From: Mycogone perniciosa
Lineage: Eukaryota; Ascomycota; Sordariomycetes; Hypocreales; Hypocreaceae
DNA length: 64,000 nt
Direction of reading: 5' to 3'
NCBI GenBank assembly: GCA_025331125.1
Contig: JAOALB010000136.1
Span: 84,667 to 148,666 of the forward strand
Position numbers and translations under genes: made by a program. The notes under the pieces were generated by a model. That model was given only the letters and a program-made list of their open reading frames with translations, was not told the origin of the DNA and did no database searches. Positions within the stretch are counted from its first letter, which is position 1; every line of letters starts with the position of its first letter. Below are positions 1 through 10,849 of this stretch, one piece after another.

Positions 1-690
1 TATATAAAATATAAAGATTAACCAGCTAATAAAAAAGCTAGATAATGAATAGGCAGGACTTTATATAATAATAAAGGTATACTTATAAGCCTGCATTATT
101 GGCTTGCTGGAAGGTATAAAGATCTTCCTAGTCTTATATAACTCTCTCCTATAACCTAAAACAGCTACTTTACTGCACTTTAAGCAAAAGATAATTAATA
201 AAGCTAAGTTAAAGAATATTTAAGGCAGGGTATTAGAAAGGGAAGATAGTATAGATAAAGTATAAGAGAAGTAAGAGTTTAAAGCGCTTTTAGATTATTA
301 TAATAATAATAGTTTCTATTACTTTATTAAATAGAGATACTATACTACTATATAATAATTAATTAAAGACTTATAAAGCTAAAAGAGGGTAATATAAAAC
401 TTTTATATAAAAAACCTAAAAAAGCCAGGCCTACTGCAATAAATATTAAAAGGAATTATAAAAAAAGAAAAAAAGGAAATGGCTAGAAAGAAACTAATGC
501 CCGCAAAGCGCTAATTGAAGACTACACTACGCCAAAGCCTACAATTAAACTATATATCACTGACACCAAAAACTGTATAATTTGCCTTATTTACCCTTAT
601 ATCTGAAATGTTAAGATAGATTACCTAGAATTTCGATTTATGCAAGCAATATAGCCATTTACGGCCGAATAGCGAGATAGGAGGGGGGGT
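1..690 (+). mobile_element. Degraded 3' interior of a Ty3/gypsy-like LTR retroelement
   Basis: The stretch is very AT-rich, has no open frame of 60 codons, and is dominated by TpA steps with few CpA, as expected after RIP. It ends in a purine run at 671-689 (gcgagataggaggggggg) directly before a TG that opens an LTR-like block at 693. That is the arrangement of a polypurine tract before a 3' LTR. Orientation and the Ty3/gypsy assignment are inferred from this layout; no reverse transcriptase or integrase motif is readable. Confidence 0.5.
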
Positions 691-692
691 AC

Positions 693-864
693 TGTTACGG
701 TATTGACTGTAACGCGATATTGACGCCCTGTCACGTGAGCTCCGGTTATATAACTAGGCCCCAACGCGTTCCTAGCTATAGCTTTCCGTAGAGCCTCAGG
801 GCTTCCTTACTCTCCACAGTACAACAATAATATTTACCCTAACCTGCCTTCCTATACCGTGATA
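693..864 (+). repeat. Putative 3' LTR (about 172 bp)
   Basis: The block begins TGTTACGGTAT and ends ATACCGTGATA. These ends are inverted complements apart from two transitions, which is how LTR termini look after light RIP. It contains a TATA-like run (gttatataac) near 745 and follows a polypurine tract. It is less AT-rich than the DNA on either side, so it may have been mutated less. The right boundary is approximate. Confidence 0.5.
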
Positions 865-3800
865 TTTATATACTGGTCTGCCTTTAACTATAGCAGTTTA
901 TCCTCTTTTATTAAGTAATACACCCTTAATATATAAAGCTATTCTTCTACTAGCTCTCTTTCTTTAAAGAGAGGTAGGTTACTTTTAAAAGCGTTATTTA
1001 AGATTCCTATTGATATATTAGTTTTATTTATAGAGATTAACTATTTTAAAGTAGCCTTTAATATTTAAAGACTAAAAGGTCTTTTTAAGTATACTAGTAG
1101 TTTACTTAAAGTATTTATTAAATTAATCTTAATACTTTATATAATCTTTACCTTTAAAAGTATATTCTTTTTTTCTGTATTACCTATAAAAATATCTTTT
1201 ACTATAGGAATATATATTAGGAAAAGTTTAAATTCCAGCTTATTTTCTTTAACTTTATTAAATAGCTTATTTAACTTAACTATAAATAGCTTATCTGCAC
1301 TTTCTTTTTTACTATTAAAAAAGCTAGTTTTATTAAACTATATATTCTTTATAATAATTACTTTTACTAAGTAGGGTAATTAAATACAATATATATTATT
1401 TACAGTATATTTAATAAAATATTTAATTAAGCCTTTAGGCTTTATTTTAAATTCTCTTTTATTCTAGCTAGCTTTACAGTCTTTATTAAGTATATAGGCG
1501 CAGCAGCTATATATATAAAGTCCGCTTTAATTTAACTATAAGTCTACAGACAACTCTTTATTAAAAAAGGCGCAAAATCGCGAAACTATTACTTTAATTT
1601 TTCAATAAGTAATATTATATTAAAGCTATATATAAAACTTATATTAATCATATACACTACAGCTTTTATACTTTTAAGCTATAAATTAATTAAAAGGCTT
1701 GCAGCTTTAAATATCTTTATCGATTTATTTATAACTTCTTAACCTGCGCGCTTTAAAGCGCTATTTGGCTTATATATATAGGAAAGGGCAAGCTTTAAGA
1801 TAATTCCTTCTGCGTTTACTTAAATCTAAAAGTGTATTAAGCCTTTAACTGTAATTACAGCTTTTTTATTATTATACCTAAAAAAATACACTAAAATATT
1901 ATATTGCGTTTTTACTATATTTATAAAGTTAAAGAGAGTATTAAAGATAGTATTTTATTCTTTATTTAATAAAGGGTATATATATAACTATAAAGTATAT
2001 ATTTTTTAAGCATTAAAAGCCAGTTATCTTTATTATAACTATAAAGATAGTTTTAAAGATTTTAATACACTTTAAAGAATAGTCTTAATACTTATCTTTT
2101 AAATATTTTGCAAAAGATAACCTGTTTTATATATATAAAAGTATAGGCTTTATACTTTATTTACGTAGTTCCTTTAATATATATATTCTTTATATTCTTT
2201 ACTAGTACTTTAAGCGCTTTTAGGCTTAAATATCCTAATTATAGGTGCTAAAGCTTCTTTAAGTTATTATATAGTATTAGTAGGTTATATATTAGTCTTC
2301 TCCTTTTTTTAATATTATATAGATATAGTAGTCTGCGCTAGGAAAAAGGAATAAAGCAGTTATACTGCTTAAGATAATATATTTAAAGATAAAGGTAATA
2401 TAAAGTAATAAAGGTTTATATTAAAGAAATAAAAGATTATACTTATACTTTACTTTCCCTATAATAGTATTTAAATTTATTATATTAATATAAAGTATAT
2501 TATTATACCCTATAAGCTATATTCTTACTTTTTAAAGCTTTAATAAAAATATAATATTAATATAAAATCCTTTAACTATAGCTATATATATAAGCTTTAC
2601 TAAACGCGCTGCCTTTTAATATAAATTATAAAGAGTATCTTTTAATAGGCAGCGTCCTTTTCTAGCTATAAAGTACTTAGCTCCTCCTGCTTTAATATAG
2701 TTATTTTCTATATTTAAAATAAAAAAGCTAAAAATAAAGTAATTTTTATTATTTACTAAATAAATAATACTATAAATATTAAAGAGAGTACTTTAAAAGA
2801 TGCAGTAAAATATATCCTACATATTAATATATATTAATATACTTATTATATATACTATAAAGCTTATATCTTCTTTATTAATTAAGTTTAAGGAGATTAA
2901 AGTAGCTATAATAATTAAAGCTATACCTTTTTAAGCTAAGGCTATAAAGTTAATACCATTTTTACTAAATTTATTATAAAGTATATATTATTTATCTTTT
3001 TAAAGGTAAATATAAATTTCTATAGCTTATTGCAGGTTAAGGATATATTTCCCTTTTTTATTAGGTTTTCCTTTAAGCGCAGTAAATAGTATACTATAGT
3101 CCTTTAAAGGCTAATTATACCTTTCCTGTCTATATAGGCATTCTTTCCTAGTAAAAGCTTTTAAATATATAGTATTATTCGCTATAGCTTTATTTAAGCA
3201 GTTATTAAATATTATATAAAGTCTATAAATGTAATTTTCTATATTTTATATACTATTTAAAAAAAGCTAATTAAATTAATTAAAGGAAAAGATTTTAGCG
3301 GTTTTACTGCTCTTAATTTAACTATTTATATAATATAGGTAATGCAAAGTAAAGTTTAAGGTATAGCATACTTTAATAGCTTTTAAAAAAGCCTTTTAAG
3401 CAGCTATTCCTATAACTTTAAAGAGCTTATACTTTACTGCATTTATATAAACGCGCGCTTAATTTATATACTATACTTTTAGCTTTAAGTTCCTATACTT
3501 TATATTATATAAAGTGTATTTATATAAAATCTATACTTTTTTATATATTATATCCTTGCAAAAAGCTAATTATTCTTTAAGCTTTTTTATAATTTAATAA
3601 ATAGTAAACTTAATGTTTAAGTTTTTATTATTTTTATTAGCTGCTTTAATAGCAGTAAAGGCTAAAGCTATAGCTTAAATTATAGCTTTAAAGTCTATAA
3701 AGATTAAAGTATAAATACTAATATTAATTATCTTTTATATTTATTTAAAAATTACTGCCTTAACCTTCTTCTTTTTAATATATAAAGCAATAATATACTA

Positions 3801-4724
3801 GTATTTATAAAGTAGACTATTATAATAAATAGAGATATTTATTAAAGTAGCTTTTTTTTTAAATACTTTTAAAGCAGTTTCTTTTACTTTAATTAAAGTA
3901 AGTGGCTTTAAAGTAGGGAAATAATTGTTATTTTAATTAAAGAGATTAAGATTAACTTTATTCTAGATCCTTGCAGTAGTTATATAGTTATTTAGAATAG
4001 TAATCCATTTAATCTACTATACTATTAAATCTAGCTTTATAAAGGTAATATCTTTTGCATTATCTATTATAAAAGGTAGCTTTAAGAGCTTAAAGGCGAA
4101 GGGAAAGAGTAAAGGTAAAGATATAATATTAAAAGAAGTTTTTAGTAACTTTAATAATTACTACTTAGGCTTATAACTATCGCGGAGTGCAGTACAGCTA
4201 TATAAAGTATAGAGAGAAATAGGAATAACGCTTAATTCTAGTAATAAATATACTATAATAGCCTCGCTATATATATATATAGCTAATATAAAGGAAAACG
4301 TAGAATGTATACGTTATAAGCGCCTATATAGTCTAATATATCGCTTACCCGATATATATATTAGCTGGTATCTGCTATATAAGCAGATAAAAGCTCTTTA
4401 GCGCTGATAAGCGCTAATAAGTGGTAGGTCCTTAGGCTACCTAACCCAACAAGTAGGCTATAGATTATTAAATATAATAAATAGTTAAAAAAAGGATATT
4501 ATATATAAAAAAGGGGAAAGGATTAAATAAATTTTAAGAATAAAATTAATAGGAAAGGGATATTATATTATAACCTAACTATATTCAAAACTAGGTTATA
4601 GGGATATAGGAGAATATTAATTACATTAATTAATTATTAAAAACTAATTACTATACTAAAACTAATTACTTAAACACTTATTATATTAAAATATATAACT
4701 ATTTACTTAATTACTATATTATTA
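865..4724. mobile_element. RIP-like AT-rich repeat relic, no genes
   Basis: This is nearly 4 kb of A/T-dominated sequence rich in TATA, TTAAA and GCTTTAAAGC words. CpA and TpG are depleted, and stops occur in every frame. No open frame of 60 codons exists on either strand. This is the usual look of transposons hit by RIP in Pezizomycotina. The original element type cannot be told by eye. Short less-mutated patches (for example 4290-4450, with repeated AGCGCTGATAAGCGCT-like words) may mark element boundaries. Confidence 0.7.
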
Positions 4725-4971
4725 CAGTAATCGCAGCAACGCTTACTAGAATCTTAATAATTATATATAGATTTCCTTTATATATATATATAACTGGCTT
4801 GTTATTTATTTAGTATAGTTACTTAAATAGTTATTAATTGCATTTACTAGAACCACCTGTTCTACAGAATCGTGACTACATTACCCTTCTCAGTATTCAT
4901 CCCTGACCTCTCTGTTAACATAAACCCACGAGCCTCGGTTTATCCCTTGAGAATCAACCCGGATCATTACA
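4725..4971 (-). repeat. Putative LTR, reverse orientation, left edge of the gene island
   Basis: Read on the minus strand, it starts at 4971 with TGTAATGATCCGGG and runs left through a TATA-like segment near 4785. Bases 4899-4971 match the window's last 73 bases (63928-64000, plus strand) at 69 of 73 positions, and all four differences are transitions. The element body therefore lies to the left. The inner boundary near 4725 is a guess. Confidence 0.55.
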
Positions 4972-5034
4972 AGCTGCCCCTACCTTTAAAATGGTATAAG
5001 CTCCTTTTTTACTTGGGTTAGGTGACTCAATAGT

Positions 5035-5160
5035 CCTCAAAAAACGGAATTATATAAATCTAAATTTGGCGTCTCAGGCTGCAAAAAATGGAAGATATCC
5101 AACTTAAGAAAAGAGCTTGACGGGATCCCGTATATTCTAATGCATGTGGTCGTATATGGT
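5035..5160 (+). repeat. Dispersed repeat, copy A
   Basis: About 125 bp, roughly 80% identical by eye to 19437-19562 in the same orientation. Shared words include AAAACGGAATTAT, TCTAAATTT, GCAAAAAAT, CTTGACGGGATCC and GTATATTCTAATG. Weaker similarity (AGGTGACTYAA) extends to the left in both copies. The family is not recognised. A 90-codon frame on the minus strand here is not supported as a gene. Confidence 0.7.
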
Positions 5161-5432
5161 GATTGGTCTCTTAGCTTACATAATATCCGCATCACTACAT
5201 CACAGCAAACAAAGAAAATATCAAAAACATATACAACAGCCGATGTTCGCAGCTGGTCACCTTGAATGTGTATGTGAGAGTGGATGAAAGTAAAAGCCGA
5301 AGCTTTCACTTGCCCGCACTATACATTCGTATCTGCTCGACTAATCGAAGTGGTCCCAAAAACCCCGAAAGAGGCTGTACTAACATGTCACACCTAATTA
5401 TATGGTCGGATCTGTCAGATTCGAATTGATTT

Positions 5433-5454
5433 CGGCGCCTTGACGATTTCACCG
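5433..5454. promoter_or_regulatory. Inverted TCGG-N16-CCGA site upstream of the hydrolase
   Basis: CGG at 5433-5435 and CCG at 5452-5454 are separated by exactly 16 bases. The flanking bases fit the cluster-wide pattern TCGG-N16-CCGA. The site lies about 165 bp upstream of the alpha/beta hydrolase start. Inverted CGG triplets at fixed spacing are the usual targets of Zn2Cys6 dimers, and such a regulator is encoded next door. Confidence 0.55.
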
Positions 5455-5619
5455 AGGAGGCTAGTACACATTAATATATATATACGTGAGGGAAAACGGC
5501 AGACCCACTTTGTCGAGATGCTATGTATACAACTAGACTCACCTCTCCATCGTGAGTGAGAAATAAGTGGCGCAAACATTTCATCGGTGTTCTCTGAGTC
5601 AAGAAAAGGAAGTCAGGGA

Positions 5620-6477
5620 ATGTCGACTATCACTCTTCAGGCACCAAGCCTAGGTGTTATGCACGAGCGCCTTCGTCTTGAAATCGATGGAACATTAGTC
5701 GAGCTAGCTCTTTTCCGAAAAGTCGGCAACTCTCCACCTATCCTGTTTCTTCACGGCTGGGGGAGTTCCAAGGAAGACTATGTTGACATCCGACTTCATA
5801 CGGCCTTCAGCGGACAGCCATTCCTTGCATACGACGCACCTGGATGTGGTGAATCCTGGTGTGAAGATCTGTCGAAAGTCAACATTGGCTTCCTCGTCAA
5901 GACAGCACAGGCAGTACTGCATCATTTCCATATCCTCGAGTTTCATGTCGTGGGACATTCCATGGGCGGCCTCACTGCCCTTGAACTTGCGCACAGCAAT
6001 CCCAAGGCTATCCGCAGCTTCGTCAATATTAAAGGCAATCTTGCTCCAGAAGACTGTTTTATTAGCCGACAAACTTTCAATGGTCAGACCGAGGATGTGG
6101 ATGAATTTCTGAATGATTTTATCTTGCGCTGCCGCCAGTCCCCCTTCTACTCCACGGCATTGTATGCTGCTTCAATTCGGCAGCGAGTCCAAGTCGGCGC
6201 AATTAAAGGCATCTTTGAATCTATGGTGCACTTGTCAGACAGCGGCGCTCTGCTGTCCAAATTCTCGAGTTTTTCGTTCCCAAGAATTTTCGTGTTTGGC
6301 GAACAAAACGCAGGTCTTTCGTATCTGCCGAAGCTGAAAGCTGCTGGAGTTGAGCTGGCTGAGATTCCCAGCTCGGGCCATTTCCCTATGTATTCTAACC
6401 CTGTAGCTATGTGGTCTACTATACAAGCTTTCATTCATGGAGCCGATGGTTTACAGCCAACTCGGCGCCAGCAATGA
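5620..6477 (+). CDS. Alpha/beta hydrolase
   Basis: An intronless 285-residue protein of the alpha/beta-hydrolase fold. The oxyanion-hole motif HGWG is at residues 45-48, the nucleophile elbow GHSMGG puts the catalytic Ser at 114, and the catalytic His is in SSGHF (His254). The acid is uncertain: the usual Asp position after strand 6 reads FGEQN, so Glu228 may serve. There is no signal peptide, suggesting a cytosolic enzyme. The first ATG in frame is at 5620; the frame stays open upstream only from a GTG. It is convergent with the Zn2Cys6 regulator (129 bp apart) and carries a TCGG-N16-CCGA site in its promoter, tying it to the catabolic cluster. An ester or C-C hydrolase role is possible; the substrate is unknown. 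Confidence 0.85.
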   Translation: MSTITLQAPSLGVMHERLRLEIDGTLVELALFRKVGNSPPILFLHGWGSSKEDYVDIRLHTAFSGQPFLAYDAPGCGESWCEDLSKVNIGFLVKTAQAVLHHFHILEFHVVGHSMGGLTALELAHSNPKAIRSFVNIKGNLAPEDCFISRQTFNGQTEDVDEFLNDFILRCRQSPFYSTALYAASIRQRVQVGAIKGIFESMVHLSDSGALLSKFSSFSFPRIFVFGEQNAGLSYLPKLKAAGVELAEIPSSGHFPMYSNPVAMWSTIQAFIHGADGLQPTRRQQ

Positions 6478-6605
6478 GGAAGGGGGGGTAAGGGGCGTGG
6501 CTTGACAGACCCCCGACATGTTCGATGGAATAGACAGTTGGGGGTGTATAGTAGTTCCAGAATGTACATTTGACTCTCGTAGCTCAAATAAAAACAGAAA
6601 TTCAT

Positions 6606-8721
6606 TCAATAGATCGTTTCAGGATCGTTACCCGAGGCCATCATCGGCCAGTAAAATCCTTGGGCACTATCTAGGCTTAATGAAGCATTGATAAACTCAA
6701 GGTCGGGCATCGGCTGTGCGAGCAGGTCGTGGAAAAAGGGTTCCGATAGCACCATGTCTGCCGTTATGTCCTGCGCCACAGCCATTGATTCGGGGCCACT
6801 TCTTCTGATGCCTTCGCTGTCCGGGAATTGAGCTGATGAGGCGTACGCACTTCGACTCTGCCTTTTTGTTTCGACAGACACAAAGAGAACTTTCATGGCA
6901 TCTATATGTTGCTTGAACTCGGCAGCCGCGAAATTGCTGTTGTTCGTAAGTTGCGAGAGAAACTGCACTGCTGTTTCAAAGGATTCCCTATCAGCTCGGC
7001 TGTCTTTATCATCGAGCAAGCTTGAGATAGCCAAGACTGTTGCCGCAGTGAAGAGATACTGGGTGTATAAATAGTCGAACATCATGAAGGTTCCGCTTAT
7101 CCAAGAGTCGGTAAGGATCTGGCATGAGTGCCGCGCACACCGGACGCAGGCATCGGATAGGGCGATGGCAGACCCTGGAATTTCCGACGTGGACCCCATT
7201 TCGATGGCTTTAAGGCCAGTGCGAAAGACATGAAGCAAAACTGGACGGGTGGCAAGCATCACAAGCTGGAAATCTTATTAGTCATAGGCAATTGCCAATA
7301 GTCCTCATGGGGGAGGTATCTTACCTGGTTGAACAGTAGATGCAGGGATTCTGCTTCTCGTTGTGCCGTGTTATTTCTCGTTGGGTCTATCTGCAATGAT
7401 GGGGGAAGATCTTTGAGCCATTCTCGGAGAGCTGACAGGCTATCGTGGACTCGCTGTGACAACGACGTCTGCTGAGACCTCTTACCGTATATTGAGTGAA
7501 TTATACGTCCAGATATCCTTGCCAGGCCTATCATTCCGATAGAATAAGCACAGTCCGCAAAGTCGCCGTCTGAAAGCTTATTTGATGGAAGGTCGAGATC
7601 AATATCACTGTCCTGAATCGCAACTGGATACCCTAACTTTGTGGCCCACATTCTATCAAACGTATATGCAGTCCACCAAACTCGGATCCTATGCTCACGC
7701 GCAGCTGGATCGGTAAGGAGAGGCTCGGGGACGTTGAGATGTAGACCCATGATAATGGCAACTCGCACCGCCGAACCGGCTAGGTTGTACGCAGAGTGTC
7801 GTCGATTCAGACAAAGAGAATAGAAGGACTGTTAGGCAGGGTTAATATGTAAGAGGAGTACAGATGCGGACATAGGGGAAACATACCAGAAGGAGCCATG
7901 TCTCTACCATTTCAACCGTCGGTCGCTCACTGACAACGCGGAGGACTTTTGTTGCTTTAGCGAAGTATTCCAGTCCAGGGAAATTTTCAAGTGCAACAGA
8001 CGTTCGCGTTGAATACATCTTCCCGATTGCAAACAGTGCCCAAAATTTACTCTGGATGAGACAGCCCATTGATCGAGGATATTGCAGACTCTGTTCAAGC
8101 TCCTCAAGTATAACACTACTGCGAACAATGTGGTGCCAACGTCCAAGACACTTTAAGGCAGCACTGACAAGAAGACGCGCCTGCGGTGGGCTCGGCCACG
8201 CACAAGCTGCATCGCTCAATACCATGAGCTCTTCCTCGGCTGGATAATTTACTCGAGGAATATGGCTGTGTTCAGAATCAGACATGGCCTGGCGGAAGCG
8301 CGTCGCAAACGCCGAGTCTGAGGCTTCAGCGACAAGGATAGGTGTATGAGGAATAGCCATGTCAATGAACCAAGGAGTGCTTGCCAACTCAGGGGCCTGT
8401 GTTGACGGTGCCGTGATATGACACTCTGCACCTTTCGCGGTTTCCACAGTATCTCTATTCTGCGAATCAGGATGCAATCCGGGTTGAGATACATGGCGCT
8501 GAAGCCTCCGGTTCTCGGCGATCAGCTCATCGATATACCTACTAGGTCAGTATAAATTCACTGTCCAATCGCCCGGTCATGCCACTACTTACTGTTGGCT
8601 AACTTTTACCAATCTATCCTTCTGAGGATAAATGCACTCCACCGCCTTATTGGCCCGTCTACAGTTACTGCAAGGCCTCCCCCCAGAGCATTTGACTCTT
8701 CGCGAGTGACATTCACGACAG
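6606..8721 (-). CDS. Zn2Cys6 transcription factor of the cluster (5' end unresolved)
   Basis: Coding segments on the minus strand are about 8721-8593, 8538-7887, 7828-7325 and 7265-6606, with introns that keep frame. The first encodes a perfect binuclear zinc cluster with spacing CX2CX6CX5CX2CX8C (first Cys codon 8720-8718). It is followed by a short leucine-containing linker (YIDELIAENRRLQ) that could pair as a coiled coil. The rest is a fungal-specific regulatory domain (PF04082 type) with the typical blocks around SAVRVAIIMGLH and RVWWTAYTFDR. No ATG is visible just before the zinc cluster. An acceptor CAG lies immediately upstream of it, so a first exon probably lies near 8740-9000. It is divergent from the aldolase gene, and the shared promoter holds two TCGG-N16-CCGA sites, suggesting autoregulation and control of the cluster. 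Confidence 0.85.
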
Positions 8722-9048
8722 CTGATTGTATATTTGGTGGTTAGTACCTCTAGAAATATGGACAACAGCCAATGCTTTCTGAAGGAGCTCGTTCGCCTTA
8801 CGCTATTGATCTGGCCCGAGGCACATATGGGGCTTTCACTGTAGAGGTAGTGCCCGTTGTATGCTGCCCGTCCAGCTCGTCTAATGCATCAGTCATCGCA
8901 CCCGCTACGTTCGTGTCGAGCGGCCAAGAGTGCGAAATACCGGCTTACAGGAATAGGTTGACATGCCTCAAGCTCAGTTTGTGACGGGGAAAAGTCTTCC
9001 ATAGCGCGTGCTGAGCTCAACTAATACGTCAAATGCGGTAACAAACCT

Positions 9049-9070
9049 CGGCATAATATCTCATTTGCCG
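9049..9070. promoter_or_regulatory. TCGG-N16-CCGA site 1 in the regulator/aldolase promoter
   Basis: CGG at 9049-9051 and CCG at 9068-9070, with a 16-base spacer and outer bases T and A. It lies between the divergently transcribed Zn2Cys6 gene and the HpcH/HpaI aldolase. Confidence 0.55.
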
Positions 9071-9091
9071 ACAGAGAAGTGGACCATGGCT

Positions 9092-9113
9092 CGGTATATC
9101 GACCATCTCGCCG
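9092..9113. promoter_or_regulatory. TCGG-N16-CCGA site 2 in the regulator/aldolase promoter
   Basis: CTCGG ending at 9094 and CCGAG starting at 9111 form a perfect five-base inverted repeat with a 16-base spacer. The centre is 43 bases from site 1, about four helical turns, so two dimers could sit on the same face. Confidence 0.6.
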
Positions 9114-9335
9114 AGCTGCTAATACTACCACTGTCTTACTTCCAGATATACACCGAACAACTCATTGCAACTATTTCCAGATCACATTTTCAAGTCTTTC
9201 CACATCAATATTGCTGCCAATTGTGCCATACACCTTAACTGCTTCTTTATTGTATTCCAGCGCTATCAACGGTTTTGGGGCTTTGGTTGATTTATCGAAG
9301 AATGCTCTTAATGCGGCATTTCATACTCATCAGCT

Positions 9336-10273
9336 ATGACAACCTCGATTCGGAACCCGCAGTTACGCCTTCTCAATGCTCTCCGAGCCGACTCGAAGCC
9401 TATTATGACCTTCTTGGGGCTTCCGTCCTTTCGCACAGCCCAAATTGTAGCTCAGACTGGCCTTGATGTCAGCACTTTTCGTCTTCTATAATTTATTTTC
9501 CCGCTGATGATTGTAAAGGGCATCATCATCGATTGCGAGCATGGCCATATCAGTGACGATTCCATGCACAGCTCGACTGCCGCTATTGCTGCTTTAGGGG
9601 TGTCGCCGCTTGTTCGTCTCAGAATGACTCACGCGGATTTGATCAAAAGAGCTTTGGATGCTGGTGCACAGTAAGTGACATAAATACCTGCCATTCAAAT
9701 ACTGAAAGGTTTTACAAGCGGCATCGTTGTACCTCAAATCAATACTGCCGAAGAGGCCAGGGCCGTTGTGTCTCATTCAAAATTCCCTCCACAAGGACTT
9801 CGAGGGCAAGGCTCAGCGTTTCCAGCCATCGCTCATGGTATCGACCTCCCGATATATCTGGAAACGGCCAACGAAACGGTTATCATCTGTCTTCAAATTG
9901 AATCGAAAGCGGGGGTCGAGAATGTTGACGCCATCTGTGCTATACCTGGCGTCGGTTAGTGATTGACCCCTCCGCAAATCCTAAGAATAGTTTCACTAAT
10001 ATCCGTCAAGATATGATTCTAATCGGGCCGAACGACCTTGCTCTGTCGATTCTTGGCTATCTTCCAGCAAGAGGTGATGAACCCGAGGTTGTCAACGCTA
10101 TCGAAAAGATCGTGTTAGCAGCCAGAAAGCATGGAAAATGGGTCGGCCGACTATCAAACAACGGGGCTTTGTGCAAGGAGCATTTGAAAGTGTTTGATAC
10201 AGTGGCTATGAGTTACGATATTCGGGCGATTCAAAATTGGTATACTACCGAGCTGTTAGTTGCGCGCTCCTAA
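9336..10273 (+). CDS. HpcH/HpaI-family aldolase
   Basis: Four exons, 9336-9467, 9519-9670, 9719-9954 and 10011-10273, give a 260-residue protein. All three introns are 48-56 bases with GT-AG ends and preserve frame. The family pattern is clear: DCEHG (residues 48-52) in the second beta strand, PLVRLR, DAGAHGIVVP, a YLETANE block holding the metal-binding Glu, and VDMILIGPNDLALS near residue 177. Members are class II, divalent-metal pyruvate aldolases that split 4-hydroxy-2-oxo acids (4-hydroxy-2-oxoheptanedioate and relatives) into pyruvate or oxaloacetate-type products plus an aldehyde. The family Arg is in VRLR. It sits beside a second, unrelated pyruvate aldolase gene and an aminotransferase. 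The exact substrate cannot be told. No targeting signal is evident. Confidence 0.88.
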
Positions 10274-10849
10274 TGCCAGCAGGGTAGAAGAGAGAATGCA
10301 TCAACCTGAATGCCCAAGCCTAGTGTAGGGCAAACTTCGTTTAGTCTACTCCGTACCACGAAAATTGTTGTGAGAGCAAGTAGGAGATGGGAGGGCCGTG
10401 CGTACATACACATTTTAAAAGGTTTACCATGGTAGGAGATGCCATCTCAATGCCAGTCGCCTTTGTAGCATGTCTTACGTGGAAATAGACCATGGGCAGA
10501 AGATAACCCTAAGACAGCGGTTCATTCCTTTGACTCCTTTGCGTGCATTGCCCAGCATATATTTAACCCACAAACGTAGAACGAAAATGGATCTACGAAG
10601 TAGGTGTCGCATGCCACTCAAGATATCCCAGTGTATAGCGCTCCACTAAACTCAAGGACTGTAAATAATTTCTTACTTGAGATCTTGTTTAATGATGTAT
10701 CATCATATAGTAAAATGCGTTTGTGGTTCAAAGTAGCAAAGTTGGCATTAATCTGTAATTTGGAAGAGTATTGATCTAGAGGAAGCACTATATATTGATA
10801 CAAAATCGCTTCTCCTTTGACAGTTCTGAACGCTATCTTCAAATAACTC
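10274..10849. other. Intergenic, aldolase/RraA 3' ends
   Basis: A 576 bp spacer between convergent genes. It has one TACTCCGTA word near 10347 and otherwise AT-rich 3'-flank sequence. No gene is seen. Confidence 0.6.

Noticed and set aside
5037..5309. 90-codon minus-strand frame
   Set aside because: It overlaps the dispersed repeat, and the composition shows no family or structural features.
8772..9339. Several 60-86 codon plus-strand frames between the regulator and the aldolase
   Set aside because: They overlap each other in different frames within a promoter region that holds the cluster motif sites; no protein features.
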